Below the pieces are notes generated by a model. The model was not told where the DNA came from, made no database searches, and saw nothing but the letters and a program-made list of their open reading frames with translations. Shown here piece after piece: positions 1-8,370 of a DNA stretch of 34,624 nucleotides; the stretch's first letter is position 1; each line of letters starts with the position of its first letter. Source of the stretch: Aminobacter anthyllidis (GTDB lineage Bacteria; Pseudomonadota; Alphaproteobacteria; Rhizobiales; Rhizobiaceae); the NCBI RefSeq assembly GCF_018555685.1, contig NZ_JAFLWW010000019.1, positions 1 through 34,624 of the forward strand, in the 5' to 3' direction. The position numbers and the translations under genes were made by a program.

Positions 1-35
1 AAGACATGAGAAGGATCATTCGGCATTTCGTTCAC
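1..35 (-). CDS. 5' end of a gene leaving the window
   Basis: On the minus strand a reading frame opens with GTG at 35 (Met-Asn-Glu) or ATG at 26 (Met-Pro-Asn-Asp-Pro-Ser) and runs off the left edge. Only 8 to 11 codons are visible, so the product cannot be named. The main support is the strong EcfG-type promoter at 65-90 on the same strand, whose predicted transcription start lies about 25-30 bases before these start codons. It is probably another general-stress-response gene. Confidence 0.4.
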   Translation of the reverse strand, partial: MNEMPNDPSHV

Positions 36-64
36 AACCGGGTTGTGATTATCATCGACCGCTT

Positions 65-90
65 AAACGACGATCAAACCGCATCGTTCC
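65..90 (-). promoter_or_regulatory. EcfG-type general stress promoter
   Basis: Read on the minus strand: GGAAC (90-86), a 16-base spacer, then CGTTT (69-65). This is a full match to the alphaproteobacterial EcfG/RpoE2 consensus GGAAC-N16-17-cGTT. It points out of the window toward the partial gene at 1-35. Confidence 0.7.
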
Positions 91-189
91 AGGCTTTGAC
101 TTCACATTGCTTTAAGGCCGACTCCGTATCGCAATTTTGCGACAATTAGCTCAAGCAGGGTCTCCGCCGCCGACAGTAGCGTGTCCACT

Positions 190-366
190 TCGTCGAACAA
201 GCCGCGAGGAATTCCGGCCTTATTGCTTTGCAACACGTGAGGTGCCGCGGTGTTCGCTGTGCATTTTGAGGGCCCGCAGGGCCCGGTCAAGGGCGCGTAA
301 ACGCCTGGCTACGCAGTGGAAGCCGCTCGAGCGCTGCGGCCCTTCTCCAGTTCCGCGGTTCTTTTG
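190..366 (+). pseudogene. Decayed copy of the 130-aa gene at 29795
   Basis: This stretch matches the C-terminal half of the intact protein at 29795-30187 once frameshifts are allowed. One frame reads YCFATR (intact: YCFASR), a second reads AAVFAVHFEG (intact: ADVFAAEFEG), and a third reads QWKPLERCGPSPVPRFF (intact: EWKPIERCGPLQLPRFF). DNA similarity also extends a little upstream of the YCFA codons. At least two frameshifts and small deletions rule out a functional product of this type. No start or N-terminal half could be found. Confidence 0.75.
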
Positions 367-835
367 TTTCGCAAGCTCTAATACGTACTCAACTCCGATC
401 CGGATTATCGGTTCGGCGATGGCCGTAACTACATTCCTGAACAACGTACTGACTGTGCTTGTCATCGCCCCCATCGCGGTGGTATTCGCCTAAGGCTTCG
501 GAGTCGGCCCGAAGCGGTCCTAATGGTAGCGCGATTGGCGCCGACTGCTATTTCCGACCCCTATGGCCCAACACTCTGGTAATGGGCCCTCGGGGATATC
601 GCTTTTCAGACTATCCCGAACTTGTCCTTCCCCTTGTCCGCGTTGGTTCGTTTTCATCTCGGTTGCAATGCTGTTGGTGGTGGCCGCTATGATCGGGGGG
701 GCCATGTCGCGCCCAATCGGTTCGACCAGATCGCGTTTAGCCCAAGCGCAATCAGGAACCTGAGGACTGTCCCTGCATTATGAGGACGCGACAGGGACTT
801 CTTCAGGAAAGGCGTTCACGCCGGATCGATGGGGT
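367..835. other. No convincing gene
   Basis: About 470 bases without a supported gene. A 24-codon frame at 420-493 (+) encodes a hydrophobic peptide starting Met-Ala-Val-Thr-Thr, and a frame at 563-763 contains one hydrophobic segment; neither has a good ribosome binding site. A weak EcfG-like site (GGAAC at 755, N16, CATT at 776) precedes the hydrolase gene at 836, but its -10 element deviates. Confidence 0.4.
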
Positions 836-1453
836 GTGGTGATCGTGGCGGCTCAGGGGCTTATATACGGTCCGCTAGGCAGAAATTGCCTGCATCTGTG
901 CGTCGACATGCAGCAACTGTTCGCGCCAGGTGGTCCGTGGGCTGTACCGTGGGCGCAGAAGGTGCTGCCGGCGATCGAAGAACTGGCGGGCAGGCACGCT
1001 CAGCGAACCTTGTTCACGCGCTTCATTCCGGCCGCTCGGCCTGGGGAAGGACCAGGTATGTGGGCGCGCTATTATCGTCGATGGGCCGAAGTTACGTTGG
1101 CAAACATGGATCCCAAGTTCGTAGAGTTGATGCCTCCCCTCAGACGGCTTGTACCCCCGGCGAAGGTTCTCGATAAGCACGTCTATTCGCCCTGGACGGA
1201 AGGGCGGCTCGATGCCTTGCTGAAGGATTCGGAGATCGACACGCTCGTTGTCACTGGCGGGGAAACCGACGTATGCGTCTTGGCGACTGTGCTCGGTGCG
1301 ATTGACAGGGGGTTTCGACTTGTCCTTGTAACGGACGCCTTATGCAGTTCTTCAGACAAGACCCATGATGCGCTCATGGAACTATATCATTCACGGTTTA
1401 GCCAGCAGGTCGAGGCGGCCACGGTCCAGCAAGTTCTGGAGGGTTGGCATTAA
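836..1453 (+). CDS. Isochorismatase-family cysteine hydrolase
   Basis: A 205-aa protein of the isochorismatase-like hydrolase fold (isochorismatase, nicotinamidase and N-carbamoyl amidase relatives). The catalytic triad is visible: Asp24 in CVDMQ, Lys114 in DKHVYSPW, and the nucleophile Cys147 in GGETDVCVLA with the usual preceding Gly-Gly-Glu-Thr. The C-terminal part (LVLVTDALCSSSDKTHDA) is also typical. Length is normal for the family. The substrate cannot be read from sequence. The start is uncertain: tandem GTG codons lie at 836 and 839 with no clear ribosome binding site, and homology begins around residue 13. It is a lone gene with no obvious operon partner; only a weak EcfG-like site lies upstream. 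Confidence 0.85.
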   Translation: MVIVAAQGLIYGPLGRNCLHLCVDMQQLFAPGGPWAVPWAQKVLPAIEELAGRHAQRTLFTRFIPAARPGEGPGMWARYYRRWAEVTLANMDPKFVELMPPLRRLVPPAKVLDKHVYSPWTEGRLDALLKDSEIDTLVVTGGETDVCVLATVLGAIDRGFRLVLVTDALCSSSDKTHDALMELYHSRFSQQVEAATVQQVLEGWH

Positions 1454-1937
1454 CACGAGGCGGTGGTCCATAAGGCTTTTGAGTCTCGTTAGTCATCCAT
1501 TGGCTGGCCAGGGATAGCGCTTCCAATGAGGAATGGTCACCACGCTCAGTCTGCGACGAGCCCTGTTTGACCGCCAGTTGCGAATTCCTGACGACGGCTG
1601 TCGATTTTCCTCCGGTTCCACGGCTCGCCGGAGTCAAAGCCTGTCTCCGCGCCTCACCGCCAGAGCGGGACGCGAAGCTCGAAGGCCGATGAAGAAGTCA
1701 GACCATTCTGCCGAGGCCGTCGCCACCGTCTCGGTTATGGCTAAAGGCGGCCACCCATTAGGTGACAGCCACAGAGCAACTTTCCATCACCAGCCCACCT
1801 TGTCGACCGTGCTTGGTAAGTTGAGGCGAATGAGCATCGCCAAGGCGGGTTTCCTATCTAGCGCAGGATATTGTCAGCCTCTCAACCGGCTTGCCGGGGC
1901 AGCTTTCGTGCTCGGACCCATCGATTTCGCCACCGTC
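1454..1937. other. Gene-free stretch
   Basis: About 480 bases between the hydrolase and the EcfG promoter at 1938. A long open frame at 1533-1958 (+) has an arginine- and serine-rich composition typical of out-of-frame GC-rich DNA, and no recognisable motif or ribosome binding site. I see no RNA gene or clear repeat. Confidence 0.4.
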
Positions 1938-1962
1938 GGAACAAGCAGGCCATGTTGACGTT
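1938..1962 (+). promoter_or_regulatory. EcfG-type general stress promoter
   Basis: GGAAC at 1938-1942, a 16-base spacer, CGTT at 1959-1962 followed by TT. A full consensus match. The predicted start is about 30 bases before the small membrane-peptide gene at 2001, and the transcript could continue into the histidine kinase gene at 2189. Confidence 0.75.
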
Positions 1963-2000
1963 TTAGGAAGTTGATATGTTGTTCGGCCGGGAGGACCAAA

Positions 2001-2087
2001 ATGGATATCACGACGCTCCTGCTAATCATCCTCATCGTTCTGCTTGTAGGAGGCGGCGGTTGGTACGGTCGAGGACGATGGTACTGA
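2001..2087 (+). CDS. 28-aa single-pass membrane peptide
   Basis: A small gene with a strong ribosome binding site (GGGAGG, 9 bases before ATG). The peptide begins MDITTLLLIILIVLL, a near-perfect transmembrane helix, followed by a Gly4 turn and a basic, aromatic tail GWYGRGRWY. Short peptides of this design (hydrophobic helix plus GGxWYGRGRW tail, related in style to DUF3309 peptides) are known from rhizobia, with no established function. The EcfG promoter at 1938 and the good ribosome binding site argue that it is real and stress-induced. It could also act as the leader cistron of the kinase operon. Confidence 0.75.
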   Translation: MDITTLLLIILIVLLVGGGGWYGRGRWY

Positions 2088-2188
2088 CCGAAGCACTTCA
2101 TGGAACGCGTTTGCGGAGGCAGTCGAACCGTGGCGACGCCTTCCTTAGCGTGCACTAAGGCCTCTTAGCTCAAAAGTCCGGGGGTGCG

Positions 2189-5100
2189 ATGACTAGTGCG
2201 GACGTTCTTTCCAAACTGTTTTCTCCTGATGGGAGTCTGGTTGGGCCAGGCTTCCGCGAGATGCTCGACGAGCTACCGCTTGCAATTTACGCGACAGACG
2301 CCAATGGGATGGTCACCTACTTCAATCCGGCTGCCGCAAGCCTGGCTGGCCGAATTCCACATATTGGCGAAGATCACTGGTGCGTAAGCTGGCAGCTACG
2401 ACGCCCAGACGGTTCAATCCTGCCCCACGACGAATGTCCGATGGCACGGGCCCTCCAACAAAAGCGACCAATTCGCGGCGAGGAATTGATCGCGGTGCGC
2501 CCCGACGGCGGAGCCGTGTCGATCTTGCCGTTTCCGACTCCGATATTTGATGAGCAGGGAGCGATTACTGGTGCGGTAAATGTGCTTTTTGACATTACAG
2601 ATCGAAAGTCTGTCGAGACTGCATTGCATGCCAAAACAGAGCGAATTGAGGATCTCGCCAGCATTGTACGAAGTTTGTCGAGCGACATACCTTTGGACAA
2701 GATTGTCCAACTTGTTACTGACTCTGCAACGAGGCTAAGCGGCGCAAAGTTTGGTGCGTTTTTTTACAATGTAATAGACGAAGCCGGGGAAAGCTTTCAG
2801 CTCTTTACGCTATCGGGCGCACCGAGATCAGCGTTCGAGACATTTGGAATGCCGCGCAACACCGCTGTGTTTTCTCCAACGTTCAGCGGCGAGCGAACGG
2901 TGAGAAGCGACGATATTCAACTCGACTCCCGGTATGGCAAGTCTGCGCCACATTTCGGTATGCCCAAGGGACATCTTCCGGTGCGGAGCTACCTTGCCGT
3001 TCCCGTCTTAGCTCGTTCAGGCGAGGTCCTTGGGGGGCTGTTTTTCGGCCATGACAAGGCTGGCGTATTTTCTCAAGAATCGGAACAGATAGTCCAGACG
3101 ATCGCAGCTCACGCAGCAATTGCGATCGACAATGCCCGGCTTTTGGTCGCGAGCCAGCGCGATTCCGATGATCGCCGCAGGGCAGAGGTGACGATAGAGC
3201 ACTTGGCTTCTATCGTTGAGAACACCAGTGATGCGGTAGTCAGTACCGACACGCAAGACATAATCAAAAGCTGGAATAAAGGTGCCGAAAATCTTTTTGG
3301 TTATTCAGCCGATGAAATCGTCGGAAAGACCATAGTTGTTTTAATCCCCTCAAATCTTAAGAGCGAAGAGAATGAAATCTTAGATCGAGTTCGCAATGGC
3401 GAACGGATTGAACCCTATGAAACCCAGCGGCTGCGCAAGGACGGCACGCCTGTCGATGTATCTCTGACAGTTTCCCCAATTCTCGATGGCGATCACCGCA
3501 TAGTGGGCGTGTCCAAAATCGCTCGCGACATAACTGAACGGAAAAGGTCGGAAGCTGCACTTTCCAACCAAGCCCGTCAGCAGGCTGCTCTCCATAGGCT
3601 TACCGAACGTCTCCATCGAGCGCGAAGAATTGAAGAAGCGTACGCGGCGGCGCTAGATGCCATCCAAGCGGCGCTTGTTTGCAGCAGGGCTTCGATTTTG
3701 TTGTTCGACCAGACTGACAAAATGCGCTTTGTGGCGTGGCGAGGTCTTTCCGACCGTTATCGGGCGGCCGTCGACGGGCATTCTCCTTGGAGAGCTGAAG
3801 CCAGAAATCCTGCCCCAATCTTCATTGACGACTTGAATGCGGTGGTCGTTTCCGAAGAACTCAGGACTGCCGTTCGCGATGAAGGGATCGGAGCCATAGG
3901 TTTCATCCCGATGCTTGCGGGGAAAAAGCTGATCGGGAAGTTTATGGCGTATTACGACCAGCCTCACGCATTTTCGGTGGCCGACAGCGAGCTTGCACTG
4001 ACGATCTCCCGACAATTGGGCTTTAGCATCCAAAAAATCCGGTCCGATCAAGCCAGACGTCAGGCGCAGGCTGAATTGCGGGAGAAGGAAGCAAAGGAGC
4101 GGGCACGTGCCACTGAGTTACAGACTTTGATGGAAGCGGTGCCCGCGGCGATTTGGATCGCCCGAACGAGCGACTGTAGCGTCATAAGCGGCAATCGACG
4201 CTCGTTTGAACTACTTCGCCTGCCTCCAAATTCTAACAGTTCCTTGTCAGCCCCTCCCGATGAGCGCCCTGAGCACTTCCAGGTATATTCCGAGGGCAAG
4301 ATGTTGGAGGCCGACGAGTTACCTGTCCAGCGCGCAGCGCGCGGGGAGGAGGTAGCAAATTTCGAAGCGGAAGTTCGCTTTGCAGACGGAACTTCCCGTC
4401 ACTTGTTTGGCAATGCCACTCCATTGCGCGAAACAAACGGACAGCTCGTGGGCGCCGTTGCGGCGTTCGTTGACATCACAGAACGCAAGCAAGTCGAGGC
4501 CGCGCTGAGAGAAAGCGAAGGGCGCTTGCAGATGGCGTTGGACGCCGGGCGAATGGGAGCTTGGGATTGGGACATCGTAACCGGGAAAGTCATTTGGTCA
4601 CCCGGGCTTGAACGGCTTCACGGTCTAGAGCCGGGGGCATTCGGTGGCACAATCGAGGACTTCAAAAGAGATATTCATCCCGATGATTTGGCTGCGGTTG
4701 AGCAGCAAATTAGTACCTCCATCGAAACCCACCAAGACTATCATGCGTCATATCGCATCCGCATTCCCGATGAGACCATAAGGTGGGTAGAGGCATTTGG
4801 CCGGCACGTTCCTTCACAAAGCGGCGGCGATAGGCGACTGGCAGGCGTCTGCATGGACGTTACCGAACGTAAGGCATCCGATGCGCAGTTGAGCCTTTTG
4901 GTTGCTGAGTTGAGTCACCGGGTTAAGAACACCCTTGCAACGGTGAATTCGATAGCTCGACAGTCGTTCGCATCGAACCCGGACGTTGAAGAAGCTCAAC
5001 GCTCTTTTGGTGCCCGCATTCGCGCCCTTGGGCAAACGCACACCAGGCTCGCGGAGTCGAGCTGGGCCGGCGTTTCGCTTGAGACGATCGTACGCGACGA

Positions 5101-5470
5101 GTTGGCTCCGTACCGAGAAGATGGCGACGGTCATTTTGAAATTTCAGGTCCACACATCACGCTCACGCCAAAGCGCGCGTTGACGTTGGGAATGGCGATG
5201 CATGAACTCGCCACCAATGCGGCAAAATACGGAGCCCTTTCGACACAACATGGCGAAGTGAGCGTGACCTGGCATGTCACTAAGAAACCGCCTGAATTAC
5301 AGATTCAATGGCGCGAAGCAAATGGCCCCCGCGTCAAGCGCCCACAGCGGCATGGCTTTGGGCGTTTGCTTTTGGAGCGTGTGCTTGTCGGTGAGTTCGG
5401 CGGCTCGGTACGGCTCGATTTCGCGGAAAAAGGTCTCACATGCTCAATCGAGCTTCCCCTGACCGAGTAG
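2189..5470 (+). CDS. Multi-PAS/GAF HWE-family sensor histidine kinase
   Basis: A 1093-aa soluble-looking sensor kinase with no transmembrane segment. Approximate domain order: PAS (20-140, ending FDITDRK), GAF (160-315), PAS (330-455, ending ARDITERK), GAF (475-625), PAS (645-765, ending VDITERK), PAS_3-type (775-900, ending MDVTERK), then an HWE kinase core. The phospho-accepting His910 lies in ELSHRVKNTLATV, the N-box is HELATNAAKYGALS (His1005, Asn1010), and the Trp-x-Glu that names the family is W1041-R-E1043. The last part, GFGRLLLERVL, is the usual G2 region. HWE kinases feed light, redox or general-stress responses in alphaproteobacteria. The response regulator at 5476 begins 5 bases after the stop, so the two form a pair. 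No heme or flavin attachment motif is evident, so the signal is unknown. Confidence 0.93.
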   Translation: MTSADVLSKLFSPDGSLVGPGFREMLDELPLAIYATDANGMVTYFNPAAASLAGRIPHIGEDHWCVSWQLRRPDGSILPHDECPMARALQQKRPIRGEELIAVRPDGGAVSILPFPTPIFDEQGAITGAVNVLFDITDRKSVETALHAKTERIEDLASIVRSLSSDIPLDKIVQLVTDSATRLSGAKFGAFFYNVIDEAGESFQLFTLSGAPRSAFETFGMPRNTAVFSPTFSGERTVRSDDIQLDSRYGKSAPHFGMPKGHLPVRSYLAVPVLARSGEVLGGLFFGHDKAGVFSQESEQIVQTIAAHAAIAIDNARLLVASQRDSDDRRRAEVTIEHLASIVENTSDAVVSTDTQDIIKSWNKGAENLFGYSADEIVGKTIVVLIPSNLKSEENEILDRVRNGERIEPYETQRLRKDGTPVDVSLTVSPILDGDHRIVGVSKIARDITERKRSEAALSNQARQQAALHRLTERLHRARRIEEAYAAALDAIQAALVCSRASILLFDQTDKMRFVAWRGLSDRYRAAVDGHSPWRAEARNPAPIFIDDLNAVVVSEELRTAVRDEGIGAIGFIPMLAGKKLIGKFMAYYDQPHAFSVADSELALTISRQLGFSIQKIRSDQARRQAQAELREKEAKERARATELQTLMEAVPAAIWIARTSDCSVISGNRRSFELLRLPPNSNSSLSAPPDERPEHFQVYSEGKMLEADELPVQRAARGEEVANFEAEVRFADGTSRHLFGNATPLRETNGQLVGAVAAFVDITERKQVEAALRESEGRLQMALDAGRMGAWDWDIVTGKVIWSPGLERLHGLEPGAFGGTIEDFKRDIHPDDLAAVEQQISTSIETHQDYHASYRIRIPDETIRWVEAFGRHVPSQSGGDRRLAGVCMDVTERKASDAQLSLLVAELSHRVKNTLATVNSIARQSFASNPDVEEAQRSFGARIRALGQTHTRLAESSWAGVSLETIVRDELAPYREDGDGHFEISGPHITLTPKRALTLGMAMHELATNAAKYGALSTQHGEVSVTWHVTKKPPELQIQWREANGPRVKRPQRHGFGRLLLERVLVGEFGGSVRLDFAEKGLTCSIELPLTE

Positions 5471-5475
5471 GCGTG

Positions 5476-5835
5476 ATGACAGCAGAACATTCTTCAAGGG
5501 TATTGGTCGTTGAAGATGAATATCTTCTGGCGATGTTGTTGGTGGACGATCTTCAAGCCGCGGGGTTCGTGCCACTGGGACCATTCTCAACTTTGGAGAC
5601 AGCCCTAGAGGCATCTCGAAGGCTGACTTTTGACATGGCCACACTCGATGTCAACCTCAACGGCCAATGGGTTTATCCTTTGGCAGACGAACTGTTGACG
5701 CGAGGGATTCCGTTTCTATTCCTCACGGGGTACGCGCCAGCAGATATGCCGGAGAAGTTTCGTGCTCTCCCACGATTGACGAAACCTTATGACGCGCCGG
5801 TGCTTGAGCGCCGGCTCCGCCTTCTAGGTGGGTGA
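5476..5835 (+). CDS. Single-domain response regulator (REC only)
   Basis: A 119-aa receiver domain without an output domain. The acidic pocket is E13-D14-E15, the phosphorylation site is Asp58 in ATLDVNLNG, and the switch residues are Thr84 (FLTGY) and Lys103 (LTKPY). I chose ATG 5476, just after the kinase stop, because the upstream in-frame codons overlap the kinase end and add no domain sequence. It is almost certainly the phosphorylation partner of the HWE kinase. In such pairs a free-standing receiver usually acts as a phosphate sink, relay or protein-protein switch; which applies here cannot be decided. Confidence 0.9.
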   Translation: MTAEHSSRVLVVEDEYLLAMLLVDDLQAAGFVPLGPFSTLETALEASRRLTFDMATLDVNLNGQWVYPLADELLTRGIPFLFLTGYAPADMPEKFRALPRLTKPYDAPVLERRLRLLGG

Positions 5836-6134
5836 TCGTGAATGCCTCGACTCGGTTATCTGATAAGGCCCCAGGTAGCTGCCACCATCGTGGCATAGGA
5901 CCTGTGCACTCGTTCACCCCGGTGATTTGCTTCTGTCCTGTGCGCGAAGGTGGTCATGTACAAAGTTGATTTCTCCCCAGCCTTATTGGGAACCTGAGTG
6001 CGTGACGATCGTGGTTTGGTGCTGTCGGCGGAGTCGAACGTTAACCGCGTGCTTCAGTGCTTGAGACAGGTGATCAAACTTCCTCCCTGGATCCAGCCGG
6101 CTCTCGTAGACAGTGGCTGTCCGAGCTTGCAAGG
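5836..6134. other. Gene-free stretch
   Basis: About 300 bases after the response regulator. A GGAAC at about 5989 is not followed by a -10 element at the right spacing. Nothing else is supported up to the start of the resolvase remnant. Confidence 0.4.
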
Positions 6135-6335
6135 TCGATCGCCAACGAACAAGCGTCGATACGGTCAACATCTTCGCGTACTGCCAAGAGCAAAACCAAA
6201 AGCTGTTTCTGAAGCTGATCTGTTCTTGTCCAACCAGCTGTTGAAATCCGAAAGCCTCACGGTAAGCGATGTTGCCACCCGTCTCGCGTGACGGAACCGC
6301 TCTGCTTCAACATGTTCTGCCACCCACCAAGCGAG
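6135..6335 (+). pseudogene. Degenerate tail of a serine resolvase
   Basis: Reading across two frameshifts reproduces the C-terminal part of the intact recombinase at 12584-13150. One frame gives IANEQASIRSTSSRT (intact ISSERSEIRSTLSGT), the next gives SEADLFLSNQLLKSESLTV (intact SEADIFLATKLLKSHNLTM) and SDVATRLA, and a third continues with a counterpart of LLQHLPP. The N-terminal catalytic domain is gone. This is a decayed paralogue or a remnant left by a recombination event. Confidence 0.75.
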
Positions 6336-6371
6336 GGCTAAAGCATAAAACCCTTGCAAGACACAAACAGC

Positions 6372-6396
6372 GGAACTGCCCGCTGCGCTTCGCGTT
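6372..6396 (+). promoter_or_regulatory. EcfG-type general stress promoter
   Basis: GGAAC at 6372-6376, a 16-base spacer, CGTT at 6393-6396 followed by T. A full consensus match about 50 bases before the CHRD gene at 6447. Confidence 0.75.
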
Positions 6397-6446
6397 TCTA
6401 CCAAACAAGCGAGCTCTAAGGCTGAGCCGCTCATAGGGAGGAAATT

Positions 6447-6872
6447 ATGTCGCCTTTCAAGACAGTTACAGTCGCATTGACGCTGGGAACGGCATTCTTG
6501 AGCAGCCCTCTGTATGCAGAGACTATGAAATTCAAGGCTGATCTGAAGGCCGCTAGCGAGGTTCCGCCGGTCGACAGCAGTGGGACTGGCTCGGCAGACG
6601 TCACGGTGGATACAACTACCAAGAAACTATCATGGACGGTTACCTCGAGCGGTTTGACCGGGGACGCAACAGCTGCGCATTTCCACGGCCCTGCGGCAGC
6701 GGGTGAAAACGCAGATCCCGTAGTCGACATTTCAGCTGCCGTTGCTAGTGGGACGGCGGACATAACGGATCAGCAACTGACCGATCTGCAGGCGGGTAAA
6801 TGGTACCTGAACATCCATACCCAGAAGTTCCCCGATGGGGAAATCAGGGGGCAGGTGGAAAAGGCACCGTAG
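6447..6872 (+). CDS. Secreted CHRD-domain protein
   Basis: A 141-aa protein with a clear Sec signal peptide (about residues 1-24, cleavage after LYA) followed by one CHRD domain filling the rest. Family hallmarks are the ASEVPPVDSSGTGSADV opening, the TAAHFHGPAAAGENADPVV loop, and the closing WYLNIHTQKFPDGEIRGQV. CHRD domains are named from chordin; their role in bacteria is poorly known, and export to the periplasm or beyond is inferred from the signal peptide. The ribosome binding site GGGAGG sits 7 bases before ATG. The EcfG promoter at 6372 places it in the general stress regulon. Confidence 0.9.
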   Translation: MSPFKTVTVALTLGTAFLSSPLYAETMKFKADLKAASEVPPVDSSGTGSADVTVDTTTKKLSWTVTSSGLTGDATAAHFHGPAAAGENADPVVDISAAVASGTADITDQQLTDLQAGKWYLNIHTQKFPDGEIRGQVEKAP

Positions 6873-7006
6873 TCTCCGAGCATATTGGGCCCGGGCTGAC
6901 GATCAGCTGAAACAAGGTCGGTGCCGCCTATTGCTCCAGTCGCCGACCTTGCCGGCGCGCCGAGCATCCGGGCACGAGATTCGCGTGGGATCAGTGGAGG
7001 GACTAC

Positions 7007-7714
7007 ATGAACGAACCCGTCATTGCGTTCGATGCGGGTCGAATGCTTTTGGGCGATGAGCCGCCTCTGTTCCTGTTGGAAATAGCTTTCCGAACAGTCT
7101 TCATTTATCTCTACACGCTGATCCTTATCCGATGGATTGGAAGTCGATCGATCGCACAGCTATCGCTCGTCGAATTCCTGTTGGTGATTGCGCTGGGCTC
7201 CGCTGTCGGGGACGCAATGTTCTATCCCGATGTGCCGCTGGTCCACGGCCTTATCGTCATAACCTTGGTCGTGCTGCTCGACAAAGGGCTGGCCTATGTT
7301 GTGGCGCGGCACCCGGTCCTGGAAGATGTGATCGAGGGAAAAAGCGTCGAGGTTGTGCGCGATGGCGTAATCGCCTACCGGGCGCTTCAAGCCCTGAATT
7401 TTGGCCATGACGAACTTTTTGAACAGCTGCGATTGAAGGATGTCGCGCATTTGGGACAAGTTCGCGGCGCGTACTTGGAAACAAATGGCGCGATTTCAGT
7501 GTTCAAGTTCGAGACTGATGCCAATCGGCCGGGGCTTTCCATCCAACCTCCCTGGGACGTGAGCGAACCACGGAAGGTACATGCTGGCAACACGTCGCCT
7601 CGACAAGTCCGGCTGGCGTGCGCTCAATGCGCGACCGTGACCGAGAGCTCTGCCGACCAGATCCTGAAGTCTTGTCCGAACTGTAGCGGCAGCGTCTGGC
7701 ACGAAGCTGTTTAA
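7007..7714 (+). CDS. DUF421 (YetF-like) membrane protein with C-terminal zinc-ribbon-like tail
   Basis: A 235-aa inner-membrane protein. Three hydrophobic helices lie at roughly residues 22-42, 50-70 and 77-97, followed by a cytosolic DUF421/YetF domain (IEGKSVEVVRDGVIAYRALQ, then HDELFEQLRLKDV and an ISVFKFE strand). The last 40 residues carry two Cys-x2-Cys pairs, CAQC and CPNC, spaced like a zinc ribbon. I do not know that tail as part of the common DUF421 layout. The ribosome binding site GGAGGG supports ATG 7007. The biochemical role of the family is not established; Bacillus relatives are stress or sporulation linked. No strong EcfG site lies directly upstream, so it may be read through from the CHRD gene. 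Confidence 0.88.
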   Translation: MNEPVIAFDAGRMLLGDEPPLFLLEIAFRTVFIYLYTLILIRWIGSRSIAQLSLVEFLLVIALGSAVGDAMFYPDVPLVHGLIVITLVVLLDKGLAYVVARHPVLEDVIEGKSVEVVRDGVIAYRALQALNFGHDELFEQLRLKDVAHLGQVRGAYLETNGAISVFKFETDANRPGLSIQPPWDVSEPRKVHAGNTSPRQVRLACAQCATVTESSADQILKSCPNCSGSVWHEAV

Positions 7715-7905
7715 CAGCCGCTGCTGACATTAGGCGGCCCGCGAAGCGCTGCCGCAGTGCGGCACAGGAAAGTATGGCAGCCCCCTCAACTGCCTGCCGA
7801 AGCCGGTAGCGGCAGGTCATTTTGGTCGCGGACAGTCGACCGACGCTTCTAGGAGCGAGTTATCGTTCCGCCCAGCCGCGTTCTGACATATGGCGGGTGA
7901 CGGCT

Positions 7906-7930
7906 CGAACTAATTCCTACGTTGTGAGTT
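7906..7930 (+). promoter_or_regulatory. Possible degenerate EcfG promoter of the CsbD gene
   Basis: CGAAC at 7906-7910, a 16-base spacer, AGTT at 7927-7930. It has one mismatch in each element but correct spacing and position, about 35 bases before the start of a CsbD gene, a family usually under general-stress control. Weak on sequence alone. Confidence 0.3.
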
Positions 7931-7964
7931 GTTTGTATAGACGCAAACCCAGGAGGAAACGCAC

Positions 7965-8168
7965 ATGGATTGGAATCGGGTCGAAGGCAATTGGAAGCAA
8001 TTCAAGGGTAAGATCAAGGAGCAGTGGGGTAAGCTTACCGACGACGATCTCGACCAGATCGCAGGGAAACGAGACCAACTCGAAGGCAAAATCCAGGAAC
8101 GCTATGGTCTTGAGAAGGACCGCGCCAAGAGGGACATTGACGACTGGTACAGCAGACAGGACTGGTAA
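7965..8168 (+). CDS. CsbD-family stress protein
   Basis: A 67-aa hydrophilic, highly charged protein matching the CsbD family throughout: opening MDWNRVEGNWKQFKGKIKEQ, then KLTDDDLDQIAGKRDQLEGKI and a C-terminal DIDDWYSRQDW. CsbD proteins are abundant small stress proteins (general sigma-factor regulon in Bacillus, EcfG regulon in rhizobia) without a known activity. The ribosome binding site AGGAGG is strong and the gene ends in a perfect terminator at 8178. Confidence 0.93.
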   Translation: MDWNRVEGNWKQFKGKIKEQWGKLTDDDLDQIAGKRDQLEGKIQERYGLEKDRAKRDIDDWYSRQDW

Positions 8169-8177
8169 TCTCGAACA

Positions 8178-8206
8178 AAACCCCGCCGTAGGCGGGGTTT
8201 CCTTTT
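8178..8206 (+). terminator. Rho-independent terminator after csbD
   Basis: A perfect 10-bp stem (8178-8187 with 8191-8200) around a 3-base loop, with a TTT..TTTT tract on the 3' side. It starts 9 bases after the CsbD stop codon. Confidence 0.85.
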
Positions 8207-8316
8207 CGGCACGGCGAGGCCGGCCCATCACCGCGACGCCGATCGGACGTAAGCTCCGGATAACATGCAGGAGTCATGTGAGCCTCCGGCCGCCTGATTA
8301 CACAACTGCATTAGCT

Positions 8317-8341
8317 GGAACGAATGACGTCGCATGCCGTT
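8317..8341 (+). promoter_or_regulatory. EcfG-type general stress promoter
   Basis: GGAAC at 8317-8321, a 16-base spacer, CGTT at 8338-8341 followed by TG. A full consensus match 30 bases before the DUF982 gene at 8371. Confidence 0.75.
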
Positions 8342-8370
8342 TGCTGAGTTGGACAGGCACGGGTGACGCG

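Noticed and set aside
755-779. EcfG promoter upstream of the isochorismatase-like gene
   Set aside because: The spacing is right, but the -10 is CATT, losing a conserved base, and the distance to the start is long; not listed as a promoter.
1533-1958. 141-aa plus-strand frame
   Set aside because: Arg/Ser-rich composition, no motif, no ribosome binding site, and its end runs through the EcfG promoter at 1938.
6294-6320. EcfG promoter at GGAAC 6295 with a downstream TGTT
   Set aside because: The spacer is 15 bases, one short, and the site lies inside the resolvase remnant; the correctly spaced site at 6372 explains the CHRD gene.
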